22,501 nucleotides of DNA from CAZGRP01 sp964527995 (GCA_964527995.1 CAZGRP010000063.1:1-22501), one strand, 5' to 3'; positions 7,980 to 16,510 are shown, counted from the first letter of the stretch. The notes: generated by a model not told the origin, from the letters alone. A program made the numbers and translations.

Positions 7980-9890
7980 TTGATACCTGCATGCTCGAGT
8001 CGTTTCGCCTGCGGCAGCGCTGGCCAGCGCTGCCAGCGACCGTCAGCCGGGCAATTCAGCCGATGGCGAACTGTTTCCCGCTGGATGACAGGCGCCGTGG
8101 TGGTGGCGGCGCTACTGGTGGCCACGGGTTGTGGGACCGGTATGGCGAGCCGCCTGCGACAGACCCAGGCCCCGGAGTGGGCCCGGGGTGCGGTTTGGTA
8201 CCAGATCTTCCCAGAGCGCTTTCGCAACGGAGACCCAACCAACGACCCGACGGTCCGCGACCTGGAGGTGACCGACATCGTTGGGTGGCACGTGACACCC
8301 TGGGGCTGGAACTGGTATGCCCTGGAGGACTGGCAGCGTGCCAGGAGTGCGAAATTCTACGACACGGTCTTCCAACGGCGCTACGGCGGCGACCTTCAGG
8401 GGGTGATCGACAAGCTCGACTACCTGGCAGAGCTCGGTGTGACTGCGCTTTATTTCAACCCGGTCTTCGACAGCCCTTCGCTACACAAGTACAACGCGTC
8501 CACCTACCACCACATCGACCACAACTTCGGGCCGAATCCACAGATCGATCTGACCGCGGTGCGGAACGAAACCGAAGATCCCTCCACATGGACCTGGACC
8601 TCGGCAGACAGTCTCTTCCTGCGGCTGATTCGCGAAGCTCATGCCCGCGGGATTCGGATTATTATCGACGGCGTTTTCAACCACTCGGGCAGCACCTTCT
8701 GGGCGTTTCGCGACCTCGTCAGGAACCAGCAGCAGTCGCGCTACAAGGACTGGTTCGTGGTCAAGCGGTGGGACGATCCCGGTACGCCTGAGAACGAATT
8801 CGATTACGAATCGTGGTGGGGCGTCAAGTCGCTGCCTGTCTTCCGGGAGGATCAGAACGGCCTGGTCAGCGGCCCCCGGGAGTACATTTTCAACGTCACC
8901 CGGCGATGGATGGACCCCAACGGCGACGGCAATCCGGAGGATGGCATCGACGGCTGGCGGCTGGACGTGCCCAACGAGGTGGCGATGCCGTTCTGGGAGG
9001 AGTGGAGCCGGCTGGTCAAGTCGATCAACCCGCAGGCCTATACCAGCGGCGAGATCTGGGCGGATGCAAAGGCCTGGGTCGATGGCGGGCCTTTCGACGC
9101 CGTGATGAACTACCCGGTTGCCCAGGCCATGGTCGGGTTTTTCATCAACCGGAAACGCCGCCTGTCGGTGACGGAGTTCGATCGCGAGCTGGCCAGAATC
9201 CGTGGGCTATACTCTGATGCCACCAATCTGGTGCTCATGAACCTCATCGATAGCCACGACACGGACCGCGTCGCTTCGATGATCCGCAACCCCGATCGTA
9301 ATTACGACCGCCAGGCCGGACTGCGCGACAATCCGCGCTACGACCCGCGTAAGCCCAGAGCGCCGGAACGGCGGGTTCAACAACTGATCGCCCTTTTCCA
9401 GATGACCTACGTCGGCGCGCCGATGATCTACTACGGCGACGAGGCCGGCATGTGGGGTGGCGACGATCCCGATGATCGCAAACCGATGGTGTGGCCGGAG
9501 CTTCGCTACGACGCCGAAAGTTATAAGAGTGTACGCCCCGATCTGTCGGAGATCGACAGCGTCTCCTTCGATGCCGGGATGTTCGCGAACTATCGGCGCC
9601 TGATCGGGCTGCGCAAATCGATTCCGGCACTGCGCTACGGGGATTTCGTGACCTTGCTTGCCGACGATCGCGATGGCGTCTATGCCTTTGCGCGGCGGTA
9701 TCAGGGACAGGAGGTGGTTGTGGTGCTCAACAACTCGTCGGACGACCAGGTGGTCGAGGTGCCGCTCAAGCAACTGACCTTGGCGCACTGGGAGGACCGT
9801 TTCAATGGCGGCAGCGTTGCGGCTTCCGCAGGGACAATCCGGGTCGGAGTGCCGCACCAGTGGGGGAGGGTCTTTGTCGGCCGGCCGTGA
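7980..9890 (+). CDS. GH13 alpha-amylase family lipoprotein (cyclomaltodextrinase/neopullulanase-like)
   Basis: 636 residues if translation starts at the TTG at 7980, which has AAGGGAGG five bases upstream. The first ATG in the domain frame, at 8085, has no ribosome site and would leave a signal peptide without positive charge. The sequence 'WMTGAVVVAALLVATGCG' is a lipoprotein signal with the acylated cysteine after ATG. Catalytic (beta/alpha)8 motifs are present: 'IIIDGVFNHSG' (region I), 'DGWRLDVPN' with nucleophile D329, 'SGEIW' with acid/base E358, and 'IDSHDTDR' with D427. 'YFNPVFDSPSLHKYNASTYH' is typical of GH13 subfamilies that hydrolyse cyclodextrins, pullulan and maltodextrins. The C-terminal beta domain ends 'HQWGRVFVGRP'. 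It probably degrades alpha-glucans at the cell envelope, in line with the sugar-binding protein 190 bases upstream. The gap 7790-7979 contains no gene. Confidence 0.9.
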   Translation: MIPACSSRFACGSAGQRCQRPSAGQFSRWRTVSRWMTGAVVVAALLVATGCGTGMASRLRQTQAPEWARGAVWYQIFPERFRNGDPTNDPTVRDLEVTDIVGWHVTPWGWNWYALEDWQRARSAKFYDTVFQRRYGGDLQGVIDKLDYLAELGVTALYFNPVFDSPSLHKYNASTYHHIDHNFGPNPQIDLTAVRNETEDPSTWTWTSADSLFLRLIREAHARGIRIIIDGVFNHSGSTFWAFRDLVRNQQQSRYKDWFVVKRWDDPGTPENEFDYESWWGVKSLPVFREDQNGLVSGPREYIFNVTRRWMDPNGDGNPEDGIDGWRLDVPNEVAMPFWEEWSRLVKSINPQAYTSGEIWADAKAWVDGGPFDAVMNYPVAQAMVGFFINRKRRLSVTEFDRELARIRGLYSDATNLVLMNLIDSHDTDRVASMIRNPDRNYDRQAGLRDNPRYDPRKPRAPERRVQQLIALFQMTYVGAPMIYYGDEAGMWGGDDPDDRKPMVWPELRYDAESYKSVRPDLSEIDSVSFDAGMFANYRRLIGLRKSIPALRYGDFVTLLADDRDGVYAFARRYQGQEVVVVLNNSSDDQVVEVPLKQLTLAHWEDRFNGGSVAASAGTIRVGVPHQWGRVFVGRP

Positions 9891-9927
9891 GGCCAGCGGT
9901 TGGGAAACAGGAATTGAGAAGCGGAAA

Positions 9928-9984
9928 TTGGGGATCGAGGAGTGAGTAATAAATATGTCAGTCAAAATCTGCTTGGCCTTTGAC
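9928..9984 (+). promoter_or_regulatory. Possible promoter and inverted repeat before the ABC operon
   Basis: TTGGGG (9928-9933), a 16-base spacer and TAAATA (9950-9955) form a modest sigma-70 candidate. Just downstream, GTCAAA (9961-9966) and TTTGAC (9979-9984) make a six-base inverted repeat with a 12-base centre, at the expected transcript start. The A/G-rich stretch 9907-9946 (GGAATTGAGAAG-like units) looks like a decayed dispersed repeat. All of this is weak individually. Confidence 0.35.
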
Positions 9985-10031
9985 GCCTGATGGATTCGTT
10001 GGCATCGGACACTCTGGCTGGGTAAACGACC

Positions 10032-10814
10032 ATGACATCGGAAATGATGATTGAGACACAACATCTGACAAAAAAGTTTGGTGAAAAAGTGGCGGTGGAC
10101 GATCTCAATCTGAGTGTAGCACCAGGGGAGATCCTCGGTTTCCTGGGTCCCAATGGTGCCGGCAAAACCACCACCGTGAAGATCCTTACTGGAATGTTGC
10201 AGCCGACCGACGGCCGGGCGCGCGTCGCCGGATTCGATGTGCTGGAGGAGCCGGTCGAGGTCAAGAAGCGCATCGGCTACGTGCCGGAATCGGGCGCGCT
10301 GTACGAAAGCCTGACCCCGGCTGAATACCTCGACCTTGTGGCCAGCCTGCACCATCTCGATCGTTCCGTCGCCAGCGCCCGGGTCGATGAAATGCTCGAT
10401 CTTTTTGGCCTCACCGATGCCATGCATCAGCGAATGAGCGAATTCTCCAAAGGAATGAAACAGAAGGTCCTGATCTCGGCAGCCCTGATCCACAACCCGG
10501 AAGTGCTCTTTCTCGATGAGCCCCTGAACGGCCTCGATGCCAACGCCGCAATGATGGTGAAGGAGCTGCTTAAAAAGCTGGCAGCACAGGGAAAGACGAT
10601 CTTCTTCTCGTCGCACATCCTCGAAGTGGTCGAGCGCATCTGCACTCGCATCGTCATCATCGATCAGGGCAGGCAGATCGTCGACGGCACTTCGCAGGAG
10701 ATCGCCCGGTCCACTGGGAGCAAGACGCTCGAAGAGGCATTCAGCAAGCTCACCGGCGTTCGAGATGTAGGCGAGTCGACGGAAGAGTTCCTGGCGGCTC
10801 TCGAGAGGGTCTGA
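10032..10814 (+). CDS. ABC transporter ATP-binding protein (CcmA/ABC-2 type)
   Basis: 260 residues. Walker A GPNGAGKTT at 39-47, signature FSKGMKQ at 138-144, Walker B VLFLDEP at 158-164, and switch His195 (SSHILEV) are all present, so it should be an active ATPase. The signature departs slightly from LSGGQ, as is common in ABC-2 exporters. Its stop overlaps the start of the permease gene by one base (TGATG), which implies translational coupling. In-frame ATGs at 10044 and 10047 are alternative starts; none has a strong ribosome site. The cargo cannot be read from the sequence. Confidence 0.92.
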   Translation: MTSEMMIETQHLTKKFGEKVAVDDLNLSVAPGEILGFLGPNGAGKTTTVKILTGMLQPTDGRARVAGFDVLEEPVEVKKRIGYVPESGALYESLTPAEYLDLVASLHHLDRSVASARVDEMLDLFGLTDAMHQRMSEFSKGMKQKVLISAALIHNPEVLFLDEPLNGLDANAAMMVKELLKKLAAQGKTIFFSSHILEVVERICTRIVIIDQGRQIVDGTSQEIARSTGSKTLEEAFSKLTGVRDVGESTEEFLAALERV

Positions 10815-12451
10815 TGTTAAAGCGATGGATGCAGGTTCTGGGTGTCGACTACGACCAGTGGCGCTCACTGGTGGTTGTCTCCATCAAGGTCGACTTTCGG
10901 GTGTCCGGCGGCGCTGCGTTTGGCAACCGTGGTAGCAAGAGCCGGCACGGGGCGCTCTTTTCTCTCCTCATCTTTTATCTGATCACCGGAATCTTCTTCG
11001 CTGCCCTGGCGCTGTTCAACAAGGATGTCTTTCTCACCGGCACCATTTTCCTGACCTACGCCATCGTCATGATCGGCGCTCTGGTGCTGATCGAATACCA
11101 CGCCATCGTGATTTCACCGGACGATTACGCCATTCTGGGCTATCAACCGGTTTCGTCACGCACCTACTTCGCAGCCAAGCTGGCCAACGCACTCTTCTAC
11201 ACGTCACTGCTGACCACCGCCCTGGGGCTTCCTGCGATCGGCGCCTATCTCTTCACGCTCGGTTTCCGGCCGCTTTTGGGAATCGCCGCCGCGGCCGCTA
11301 CCTATCTGAGCACGATCACGACGACCCTGGCGATGGTCGTGCTCTACGCCGGTGTGGTGCGGCATGTGCACCCCAAACGCCTCAATCGGGCGCTTTCCTA
11401 CCTGCAGCTCGTGCTGTCGTTTCTGATTTACGGTGGGTATGTTTTTATCCCCGAGTTCGTCAACAAGGAAGCCCTGGCAGGCATGAGGTTGTCGAAGTCG
11501 CCGTGGTTGATGCTTCATCCCGCTACCTGGTTCGCCAGTTACCTCGAACTTGCCACGGGACGCTGGGGCATGGCACAGGTTCTCCCTGCGTTGGCCTCGT
11601 TGGTGGCGCTTGGGCTTCTGCTTCGCTATGCCAGCGGCCGGCTTTCGCTCGAGTATTCCGAGCGACTGGCGGCGCTATCAAGCACAAGTGAAGAGCACAA
11701 AGCGACCCGGGCAGCGCCCAGGCGCGCGGCGCTTTTTTTCAAGCGCGATGAGGGCCGGGCCGTCGCCCTGCTGATCCGGGCGCAGTTCAAACATGATCAG
11801 AAATTTCGTCTGGCTGTGCTGGGCATCCTGCCGCTGACGCTTTTCTATCTCTTTCTGTCGCTGCGCGACGGTCCCTTTCCCGACCCCTTCGTCCATCCAA
11901 GCCTGGACTTTGGCCGGGCCGGACTGCTCTACCTGGCGATCTTGCTTTTCCCGGTGATGCTAAAGACGACGCTGGTGAACAGCGACTCGTACCAGGCTGC
12001 CTGGATCTTTTTTGCCACACCTGCCGACAAGGCGCGCCTGGTGCTGTCGATGAAGGACTTTGTCATGGTCTATTTCGTGGCTCCATACATATTGTTTGTC
12101 GGAGCGATTTTCATCTACTTTTTCCAAAACCTGCTCCATGTGTTTCTGCACTTGATCGTGCTTTTTCTACTGGCCCATATTCTCCTGCAGCTTGCCGTCC
12201 TCGTCCACCCTGACCTGCCGTTTTCGCAGCCGGTGAGGAAGGGCGAGAGGTCCAGTCGTCTTATGTTTGTGGTAGTACTCGCACCGATTGCTGCCATGGG
12301 CCTTCTGCCGGTCCTTTTCATTCTGGTCTACCCCAGACCCTTTGTCTTCGCCGCGTCGCTGGTAGCGTTCGCGTTGCTCACGGCTTTTCTCGAGAAGACG
12401 GTCGGGGCGCGGGTGCAACGAGTGACCCAACGACTTCAATTTCAGAGCTGA
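10814..12451 (+). CDS. Large ABC transporter permease, partner of the preceding ATPase
   Basis: 545 residues with about 12 hydrophobic segments, for example 'FSLLIFYLITGIFFAALALF' near residue 50 and a long hydrophobic run at about 415-465. A soluble stretch of about 60 residues near 290-350 separates two six-helix halves. This doubled architecture differs from the 263-residue permease of the second pair, so this protein may act as a single-chain membrane unit. No specific transporter family signature was recognised; the role is inferred from the helices and the coupled ATPase gene. The next gene follows after nine bases. Confidence 0.82.
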   Translation: MLKRWMQVLGVDYDQWRSLVVVSIKVDFRVSGGAAFGNRGSKSRHGALFSLLIFYLITGIFFAALALFNKDVFLTGTIFLTYAIVMIGALVLIEYHAIVISPDDYAILGYQPVSSRTYFAAKLANALFYTSLLTTALGLPAIGAYLFTLGFRPLLGIAAAAATYLSTITTTLAMVVLYAGVVRHVHPKRLNRALSYLQLVLSFLIYGGYVFIPEFVNKEALAGMRLSKSPWLMLHPATWFASYLELATGRWGMAQVLPALASLVALGLLLRYASGRLSLEYSERLAALSSTSEEHKATRAAPRRAALFFKRDEGRAVALLIRAQFKHDQKFRLAVLGILPLTLFYLFLSLRDGPFPDPFVHPSLDFGRAGLLYLAILLFPVMLKTTLVNSDSYQAAWIFFATPADKARLVLSMKDFVMVYFVAPYILFVGAIFIYFFQNLLHVFLHLIVLFLLAHILLQLAVLVHPDLPFSQPVRKGERSSRLMFVVVLAPIAAMGLLPVLFILVYPRPFVFAASLVAFALLTAFLEKTVGARVQRVTQRLQFQS

Positions 12452-12460
12452 GGCGAGAGG

Positions 12461-13402
12461 ATGTCGTCGCCTGCATCGACATGGGCGATTCGCGCTGAGG
12501 GTTTGGCCAAGGAATATGGCCGTATCCGTGCCGTGGACGGCGTTTCGTTCGAAGTAGCCAACGGCATCCTGGTGGCACTGCTGGGGCCGAACGGGGCCGG
12601 CAAGACCACCCTGGTCAAGATGCTGACGACCATCGTCCGTCCGACCGCCGGCAGAGCCTGGGTTGCGGGCCACGATATTTTGAGAGAAGAGATCGCCGTA
12701 CGCCGGACCATCGGCGTGGTGCCGCAAATGAACAACCTCGACCGATATCTGACTGCCCGCGAGAATCTGGTGCTTCATGCCATGATGCACGGCATGCCGA
12801 AGGCGGAGTTTGTGGCCCGCATCAATGAACTGCTCGAGTTCATGGGGCTGAGTGATCGCGGTGACGATTTTCCCGACACGTTTTCGGGAGGAATGATGCG
12901 GCGGCTGGTGTTCGCACGCGCGCTTGTGCACAACCCGAAAGTGCTCTTCCTCGACGAGCCCACCACCGGGCTCGATCCGCAGTCGCGCCGTGCTGTGTGG
13001 GAAGAGATCGCCCGCTTCAAAGGTAGAGCGACTATCTTTCTCACCACCCACAATATGGAGGAGGCGGAGCGCCTGGCCGACCGCATCATGGTGATGGATG
13101 CCGGACGGATTCTTGTTGACGGCACGGCCGCGGAACTCAAGTCGAGGGCCAAACGGACGGAAACCTACCTGTTCTACCTGCGCACGAGTGCCGAAGCCTA
13201 CGTCCGGCGCGTGCAGGATCTGCCGGAGGTGGAAGCGCTACAGGCCGATGACAGCCTCCTTGAGGTTCAGCTCAAGAAGGGAACCCGCCTGGACAGGCTG
13301 ATGAGCCTGTTCGAGGCTGGCGATGTGATCAAGATCACCGAGCGAGAGCCATCGTTGGAGGATGTGTTTCTGCAACTCACCGGGCGGAGGATTCGCGAAT
13401 GA
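12461..13402 (+). CDS. ABC transporter ATP-binding protein (DrrA/NodI-like)
   Basis: 313 residues. Walker A GPNGAGKTT at 42-50, Q-loop Q89 (GVVPQMNN), signature FSGGMMRR at 141-148, Walker B VLFLDEP at 161-167 followed by TTGLDP, and switch His197. The extra C-terminal domain of about 80 residues ('LPEVEALQADD...LEDVFLQLTGRRI') is typical of the daunorubicin-resistance/NodI subfamily of ABC-2 exporters. GAGG lies seven bases before the ATG. It overlaps the next gene by four bases (ATGA), so it pairs with that permease. Confidence 0.93.
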   Translation: MSSPASTWAIRAEGLAKEYGRIRAVDGVSFEVANGILVALLGPNGAGKTTLVKMLTTIVRPTAGRAWVAGHDILREEIAVRRTIGVVPQMNNLDRYLTARENLVLHAMMHGMPKAEFVARINELLEFMGLSDRGDDFPDTFSGGMMRRLVFARALVHNPKVLFLDEPTTGLDPQSRRAVWEEIARFKGRATIFLTTHNMEEAERLADRIMVMDAGRILVDGTAAELKSRAKRTETYLFYLRTSAEAYVRRVQDLPEVEALQADDSLLEVQLKKGTRLDRLMSLFEAGDVIKITEREPSLEDVFLQLTGRRIRE

Positions 13403-14190
13403 GAAGTGTGATGGGATTTACGACAGCACGGCTGCCGTTCCGGGGTGCCTTCTCTGTTCTGTTCCGCGATCTGGTGGTCGTGTGGCGGGACCGCTACTGG
13501 GAGTCGATCACCACGCTGGCCTCTCCGCTGACGTTTTTCGTGATCTTCAGCCTCGGGCTGGGTGACTATCTGCGCACTGTAGCGGGGCTGCCCTACGTGC
13601 TCTTCGTGACCCCGGGTTTGGTGTCGCTGGCTGCCATCCAGGCATCCTTCGAGCAGGGCGCCTGGAGCATGTGGTTCCACCGCCGTCACCAGCGCACCAT
13701 CGACGAATATCGCGTGAACCCGATTACCGTGTATGAGATCGTCATCGGCAAGATCCTGGCCGGCTTCATCGAAGGGGCGGCGAAAGGGTTGCTTGTGGCT
13801 GTGGTGATCTTCCCGCTTGTGGGGCTTTCCATGGCACCGTCGCGGTTGCTCGTTTATGTGGTCTACCTGACCCTCGGCTCGATGTCGTTCTCCTGCCTGG
13901 GTATCCTCACCGGCACGCTGATGGACAAACCGGAGCAGGTGGGGCGGGTGCAGGCCGTATTCGTCATGCCGCTGATTTTTCTTGGTGGTCTTTTCTACCC
14001 TCTGAACACCTACCCCGGAGCGGTACGCTGGCTGTTCGAGCTGCTGCCCACCGCTGGCATCTTCGATGGGGCAAGGGAAGTACTGCTGCGTGGCAGTTTG
14101 GAACCAGCCTATTTCGTCAGCCTGGTGCTCTACGCAATCGGCACCTTCATCCTCGCCGTTGTCGTATTCGAGCGGCGGATCGAGCGCTAG
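13399..14190 (+). CDS. ABC-2 type permease (DrrB/NodJ-like)
   Basis: 263 residues with about six transmembrane segments. Features of ABC-2 permeases are visible: an N-terminal amphipathic 'LVVWRDRYWESI' segment before the first helix, 'LFVTPGLVSLAAIQASFEQG' near residue 70, and 'VMPLIFLGGLFYPLNTYP' before the last helices. The size matches the family (about 250-270). It starts inside the preceding ATPase gene (ATGA overlap) and is the last gene of the four-gene operon. The family exports polyketides, lipo-oligosaccharides or polysaccharides; no neighbour fixes the cargo here. Confidence 0.92.
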   Translation: MRSVMGFTTARLPFRGAFSVLFRDLVVVWRDRYWESITTLASPLTFFVIFSLGLGDYLRTVAGLPYVLFVTPGLVSLAAIQASFEQGAWSMWFHRRHQRTIDEYRVNPITVYEIVIGKILAGFIEGAAKGLLVAVVIFPLVGLSMAPSRLLVYVVYLTLGSMSFSCLGILTGTLMDKPEQVGRVQAVFVMPLIFLGGLFYPLNTYPGAVRWLFELLPTAGIFDGAREVLLRGSLEPAYFVSLVLYAIGTFILAVVVFERRIER

Positions 14191-14280
14191 CTGCACGAAG
14201 GGGGCGTGGTCTGCACGGCGAGCGTGTCTCGCACGCCCTGGTGCGAACAGGCAGGATGCCGTGCTTCTCAGCGCAGACGA

Positions 14281-14430
14281 CCGCTCCCGTTCACAATTGG
14301 ATTTGAAGGGCGACCTTGACAAGATCACGGCCGAGACGGTTTTCAACGCTGCCCGCCGGCACGACTCTGTGTGCCGGCAGGTCGTGAGAGAGACGGGCGA
14401 ACTCCTTGGCTGGGGGATCGGATCAGCGAC
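14281..14430 (+). pseudogene. Remnant of a ROK-family sugar kinase/regulator
   Basis: One frame reads LDLKGDLDKITAETVFNAA, then RRHDSVCRQVVRETGELLGW, then GIGSA. This matches the ROK-family stretch in which an 'ITA..VF.AA..GD' helix leads into 'V..ETG.YLGIGIAN'. The zinc-binding and nucleotide-binding parts upstream and the 'NPE.VVIGGGV' strand downstream are missing or out of frame. A possible piece of the 'CLEA.ASRTA' segment lies in another frame at about 14205-14250. The frame here is a continuation past the stop of the upstream permease and has no start of its own. I call it a decayed gene; family confidence is moderate. Confidence 0.5.
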
Positions 14431-14758
14431 GTGGCCGCGGTTTGCGTGGCGCTCGAGCATCTGGGTGAATTCGCCGCCTAGATGCTGCCCGCCAGTGGCT
14501 GCCGTGGATGAAGGCATCGGCGTGTTGGGAGAAATGCAGCCCTCACCGCCTGATCGGAGCGGAGAAGCGGCGCACCGAGTCGACTCAGGCTTTCCGGCCC
14601 CTTTGATTTCCGTGTGATACACTTCGTTCCGAATTGAGACACGATGCAGCAAAAACTGTCCTCACGAGAAGTGTCCCTGGGATGTGGCTCATGGCTTCTA
14701 ATCCGGGGATTCTAGCCTGTCGGGCCGGTTTGGGTCACCGGGTGATCGCGCTTCGGAG

Positions 14759-14776
14759 TGGGGCACGCTTCTTGCA
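14759..14776 (+). promoter_or_regulatory. Sigma-54 (RpoN) type -24/-12 promoter
   Basis: TGGGGCACGCTTCTTGCA contains GGCACG-N4-TTGCA with the invariant GG and GC separated by exactly ten bases. It matches the TGGCACG-N4-TTGCW consensus at all but one position. Transcription would begin near 14787, reading toward the STAS/TPR genes about 520 bases away. No enhancer-binding regulator is encoded in this window and no gene follows directly, so function is uncertain although the match is strong. Confidence 0.55.
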
Positions 14777-14986
14777 GAAACTCCCCTAAGGGATTGATCC
14801 CCCATAAGGAGCGAGGGCGGCGTCGCGAACCGGCACGGACGAACAGCGGACTGCCCTACGATCCGTTCTCGCCCCATGCCCCTTTGAGAGGGACGCATCG
14901 TCGATCGTCTAACACTTCCAAGGCCGTTGGCCAACACGGTGGCCGGCTGAAATGTTACTGCAGGTTCATCATCTTCCGGAAAGTGG

Positions 14987-15015
14987 TTGAAGTCTTGCAG
15001 GTTTTTTCGTATTTT
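14987..15015 (+). promoter_or_regulatory. Sigma-70-like promoter upstream of the STAS-HTH gene
   Basis: TTGAAG (14987-14992), a 17-base spacer and TATTTT (15010-15015), in a locally AT-richer stretch. The start near 15022 gives a leader of about 290 bases before the ATG at 15311. This is the best housekeeping-type candidate for the STAS-HTH and TPR gene pair. Confidence 0.45.
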
Positions 15016-15310
15016 AGGAAGTCGTCTACAATCGAGAGAGCGGGGACTAACCTCGTTGAGGCGGTGAACGCTGCTACGATCCCGGAGTGAGAGTGAGCTA
15101 GGCGAAGCAATTCTTGGTTGCCTGGGGAGTCACGTCCGAGACCATCCATTCCCACAAATTGCCAACCCGCCGCTGAAATGACTTCGCGGTTTCGCGCACT
15201 CCTCAATGGACTGAGCGTTTGATGCTCAATCGTAATCTGCCGCGGCAATGATGCTCTGGCTCAGGTTGATTCCAGAAGGGATATCGGGCAGCAGGATAGG
15301 AGTTCCTCCC

Positions 15311-16510
15311 ATGATCACCAGCAAATTCCACGTGCGGGTGGTGGATGCTTCAGGGCCAGGAAGCGCCGTCCTTCATGCGTCCGGCGTACTGGATGCGGAA
15401 TCGGCTCCGGTTCTTGAGGATACTCTGCGGCAGCTCTTCGACGATCAGATCTTCAACATCACTGTGGACCTCGCGGAGGTCGAGTTTATCAGTAGCGCCG
15501 GGTGGGGGGTCTTCACCGGAGATCTGAAGTTCGCCCGCGAACATGGCGGGGATATCAAGCTGGTCGCGCTCAAGCCCGACGTCCTCGACATCTTCCTGCT
15601 TTTGGAACTTGACCACTTCATCCATTGCTACCCCAGCATCGAGGAAGCGCTGAAAGCCGGTACTGCCAGGGAAGAGCCGGCTCGCCCGATTTCAGCACGT
15701 GGTCGAGCCAGGCCCCAGCGCCGGGCTGCCAGCCCTTCTGTTTCGGAACCGGTGCCACGCCGGACGACGGCCAAGGCCGAGCTACCCTCTCAGATCTCGC
15801 TTACGAGGAGGTCTGATGGTGCAGCTCTGCCGTCTGGCGACGGCCGGGAGGCGAATCATGGCTGGAGCGATAAGAATGGTTCCGGGCAGAGCGAAGCGGA
15901 CAAGGTTCAGGCGGGTTCGGCCATGGCTGGTTTTTTGCATCTGGGTGGGCCGTCTTCGGCAAAAGACGAAGCACGGCCCAACCTTTCTCCGGACACACCC
16001 CAGGACGGCCGTGGCAAGGTCGACGATGCCTCTGTGAGAAAGGGCATTTGGGGCCGCATTTTCGGCAGGCGTTCCAAAGTGCCGGACGAGGCTCGCGACG
16101 GCCGACACGCCGCTTCCTCAAACCACCGCATCCCGCCGGAAGCCATCCGCTGGGGATCGAGGAGAGGCGAGAGCGACAATAACCTGGCGTTTCAGCCCGG
16201 CCGGGGGCCAGGCAGCGAGGCCAATGGAAAGGCGGTCTCGCCTGCTGATGGGGCAACGGGGGCGAATCACAACGGCAAGCATGTGCAGCGGGCACCCGGG
16301 TGGGCCACCATCGCTGCGGTCGTGCAAGAGAATCCCGCACTTGGCCCGACTCGCATTAAGCGGCGCCTGGACGAGCTCGCTGGCGGAGATTGCCGCATGA
16401 GCATCACGACGATCTATCGCCGGCTGCGAGCGGCCAGGCTGAACACACGCGAGCTCCGGTTGTGCGCTTTCGCTTCTGACGAAGTGTACGAACTCGAAGT
16501 GAGCAGATAG
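15311..16510 (+). CDS. STAS-domain protein with long disordered linker and C-terminal helix-turn-helix
   Basis: 399 residues from the ATG at 15311, with AGGAG eight bases upstream. The frame is open from 15248, but that extension has no ribosome site. Residues 1-115 form a STAS domain like SpoIIAA-type anti-sigma factor antagonists; 'EFISSAGWGVFTGDLK' aligns with the phosphorylation loop, placing Ser62 at the conserved phosphoserine. Residues of about 120-325 are low complexity (Gly, Ser, Arg, Pro, Asp, Ala) and presumably disordered. Residues of about 330-385 ('WATIAAVVQENPALGPTRIK', 'SITTIYRRLRAARLNTRELR') form a winged-helix/HTH of the kind seen at the N terminus of IS transposases. A phospho-switchable STAS module linked to a DNA-binding module is suggested, but that function is inference. 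No sigma factor, anti-sigma kinase or phosphatase is adjacent. The TPR gene follows after 23 bases, so the two likely form an operon. Confidence 0.82.
   Translation: MITSKFHVRVVDASGPGSAVLHASGVLDAESAPVLEDTLRQLFDDQIFNITVDLAEVEFISSAGWGVFTGDLKFAREHGGDIKLVALKPDVLDIFLLLELDHFIHCYPSIEEALKAGTAREEPARPISARGRARPQRRAASPSVSEPVPRRTTAKAELPSQISLTRRSDGAALPSGDGREANHGWSDKNGSGQSEADKVQAGSAMAGFLHLGGPSSAKDEARPNLSPDTPQDGRGKVDDASVRKGIWGRIFGRRSKVPDEARDGRHAASSNHRIPPEAIRWGSRRGESDNNLAFQPGRGPGSEANGKAVSPADGATGANHNGKHVQRAPGWATIAAVVQENPALGPTRIKRRLDELAGGDCRMSITTIYRRLRAARLNTRELRLCAFASDEVYELEVSR

Larger units (their letters stand above)
14431..15310. other. 880-base gene-poor stretch before the STAS gene
   Basis: No frame on either strand gives a recognisable protein. 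The long leftward frame covering 13267-14652 is an antisense shadow of the permease gene. The stretch holds the sigma-54-like site (14759-14776), a sigma-70-like promoter (14987-15015) and a small hairpin GGGAT-TG-ATCCC near 14790. A short GACAC/GTGTC inverted pair lies near 14636-14680. No tRNA and no T-run terminator were seen. Confidence 0.5.

Noticed and set aside
9207..10868. 553-codon leftward open frame
   Set aside because: It lies antisense to the GH13 and ABC ATPase genes, whose catalytic motifs are unambiguous. Its translation matches no family and it spans their intergenic gap; high GC makes such mirror frames common.
13267..14652. 461-codon leftward open frame
   Set aside because: Antisense to the ABC-2 permease and the gene-poor stretch; the composition (many His, Gln, Arg) is typical of a mirror frame and no start signal is seen.
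14636..14680. GACAC/GTGTC inverted pair as a possible insertion-sequence end
   Set aside because: Arms are only five bases, there is no transposase gene between or beside them, and no target duplication was seen.
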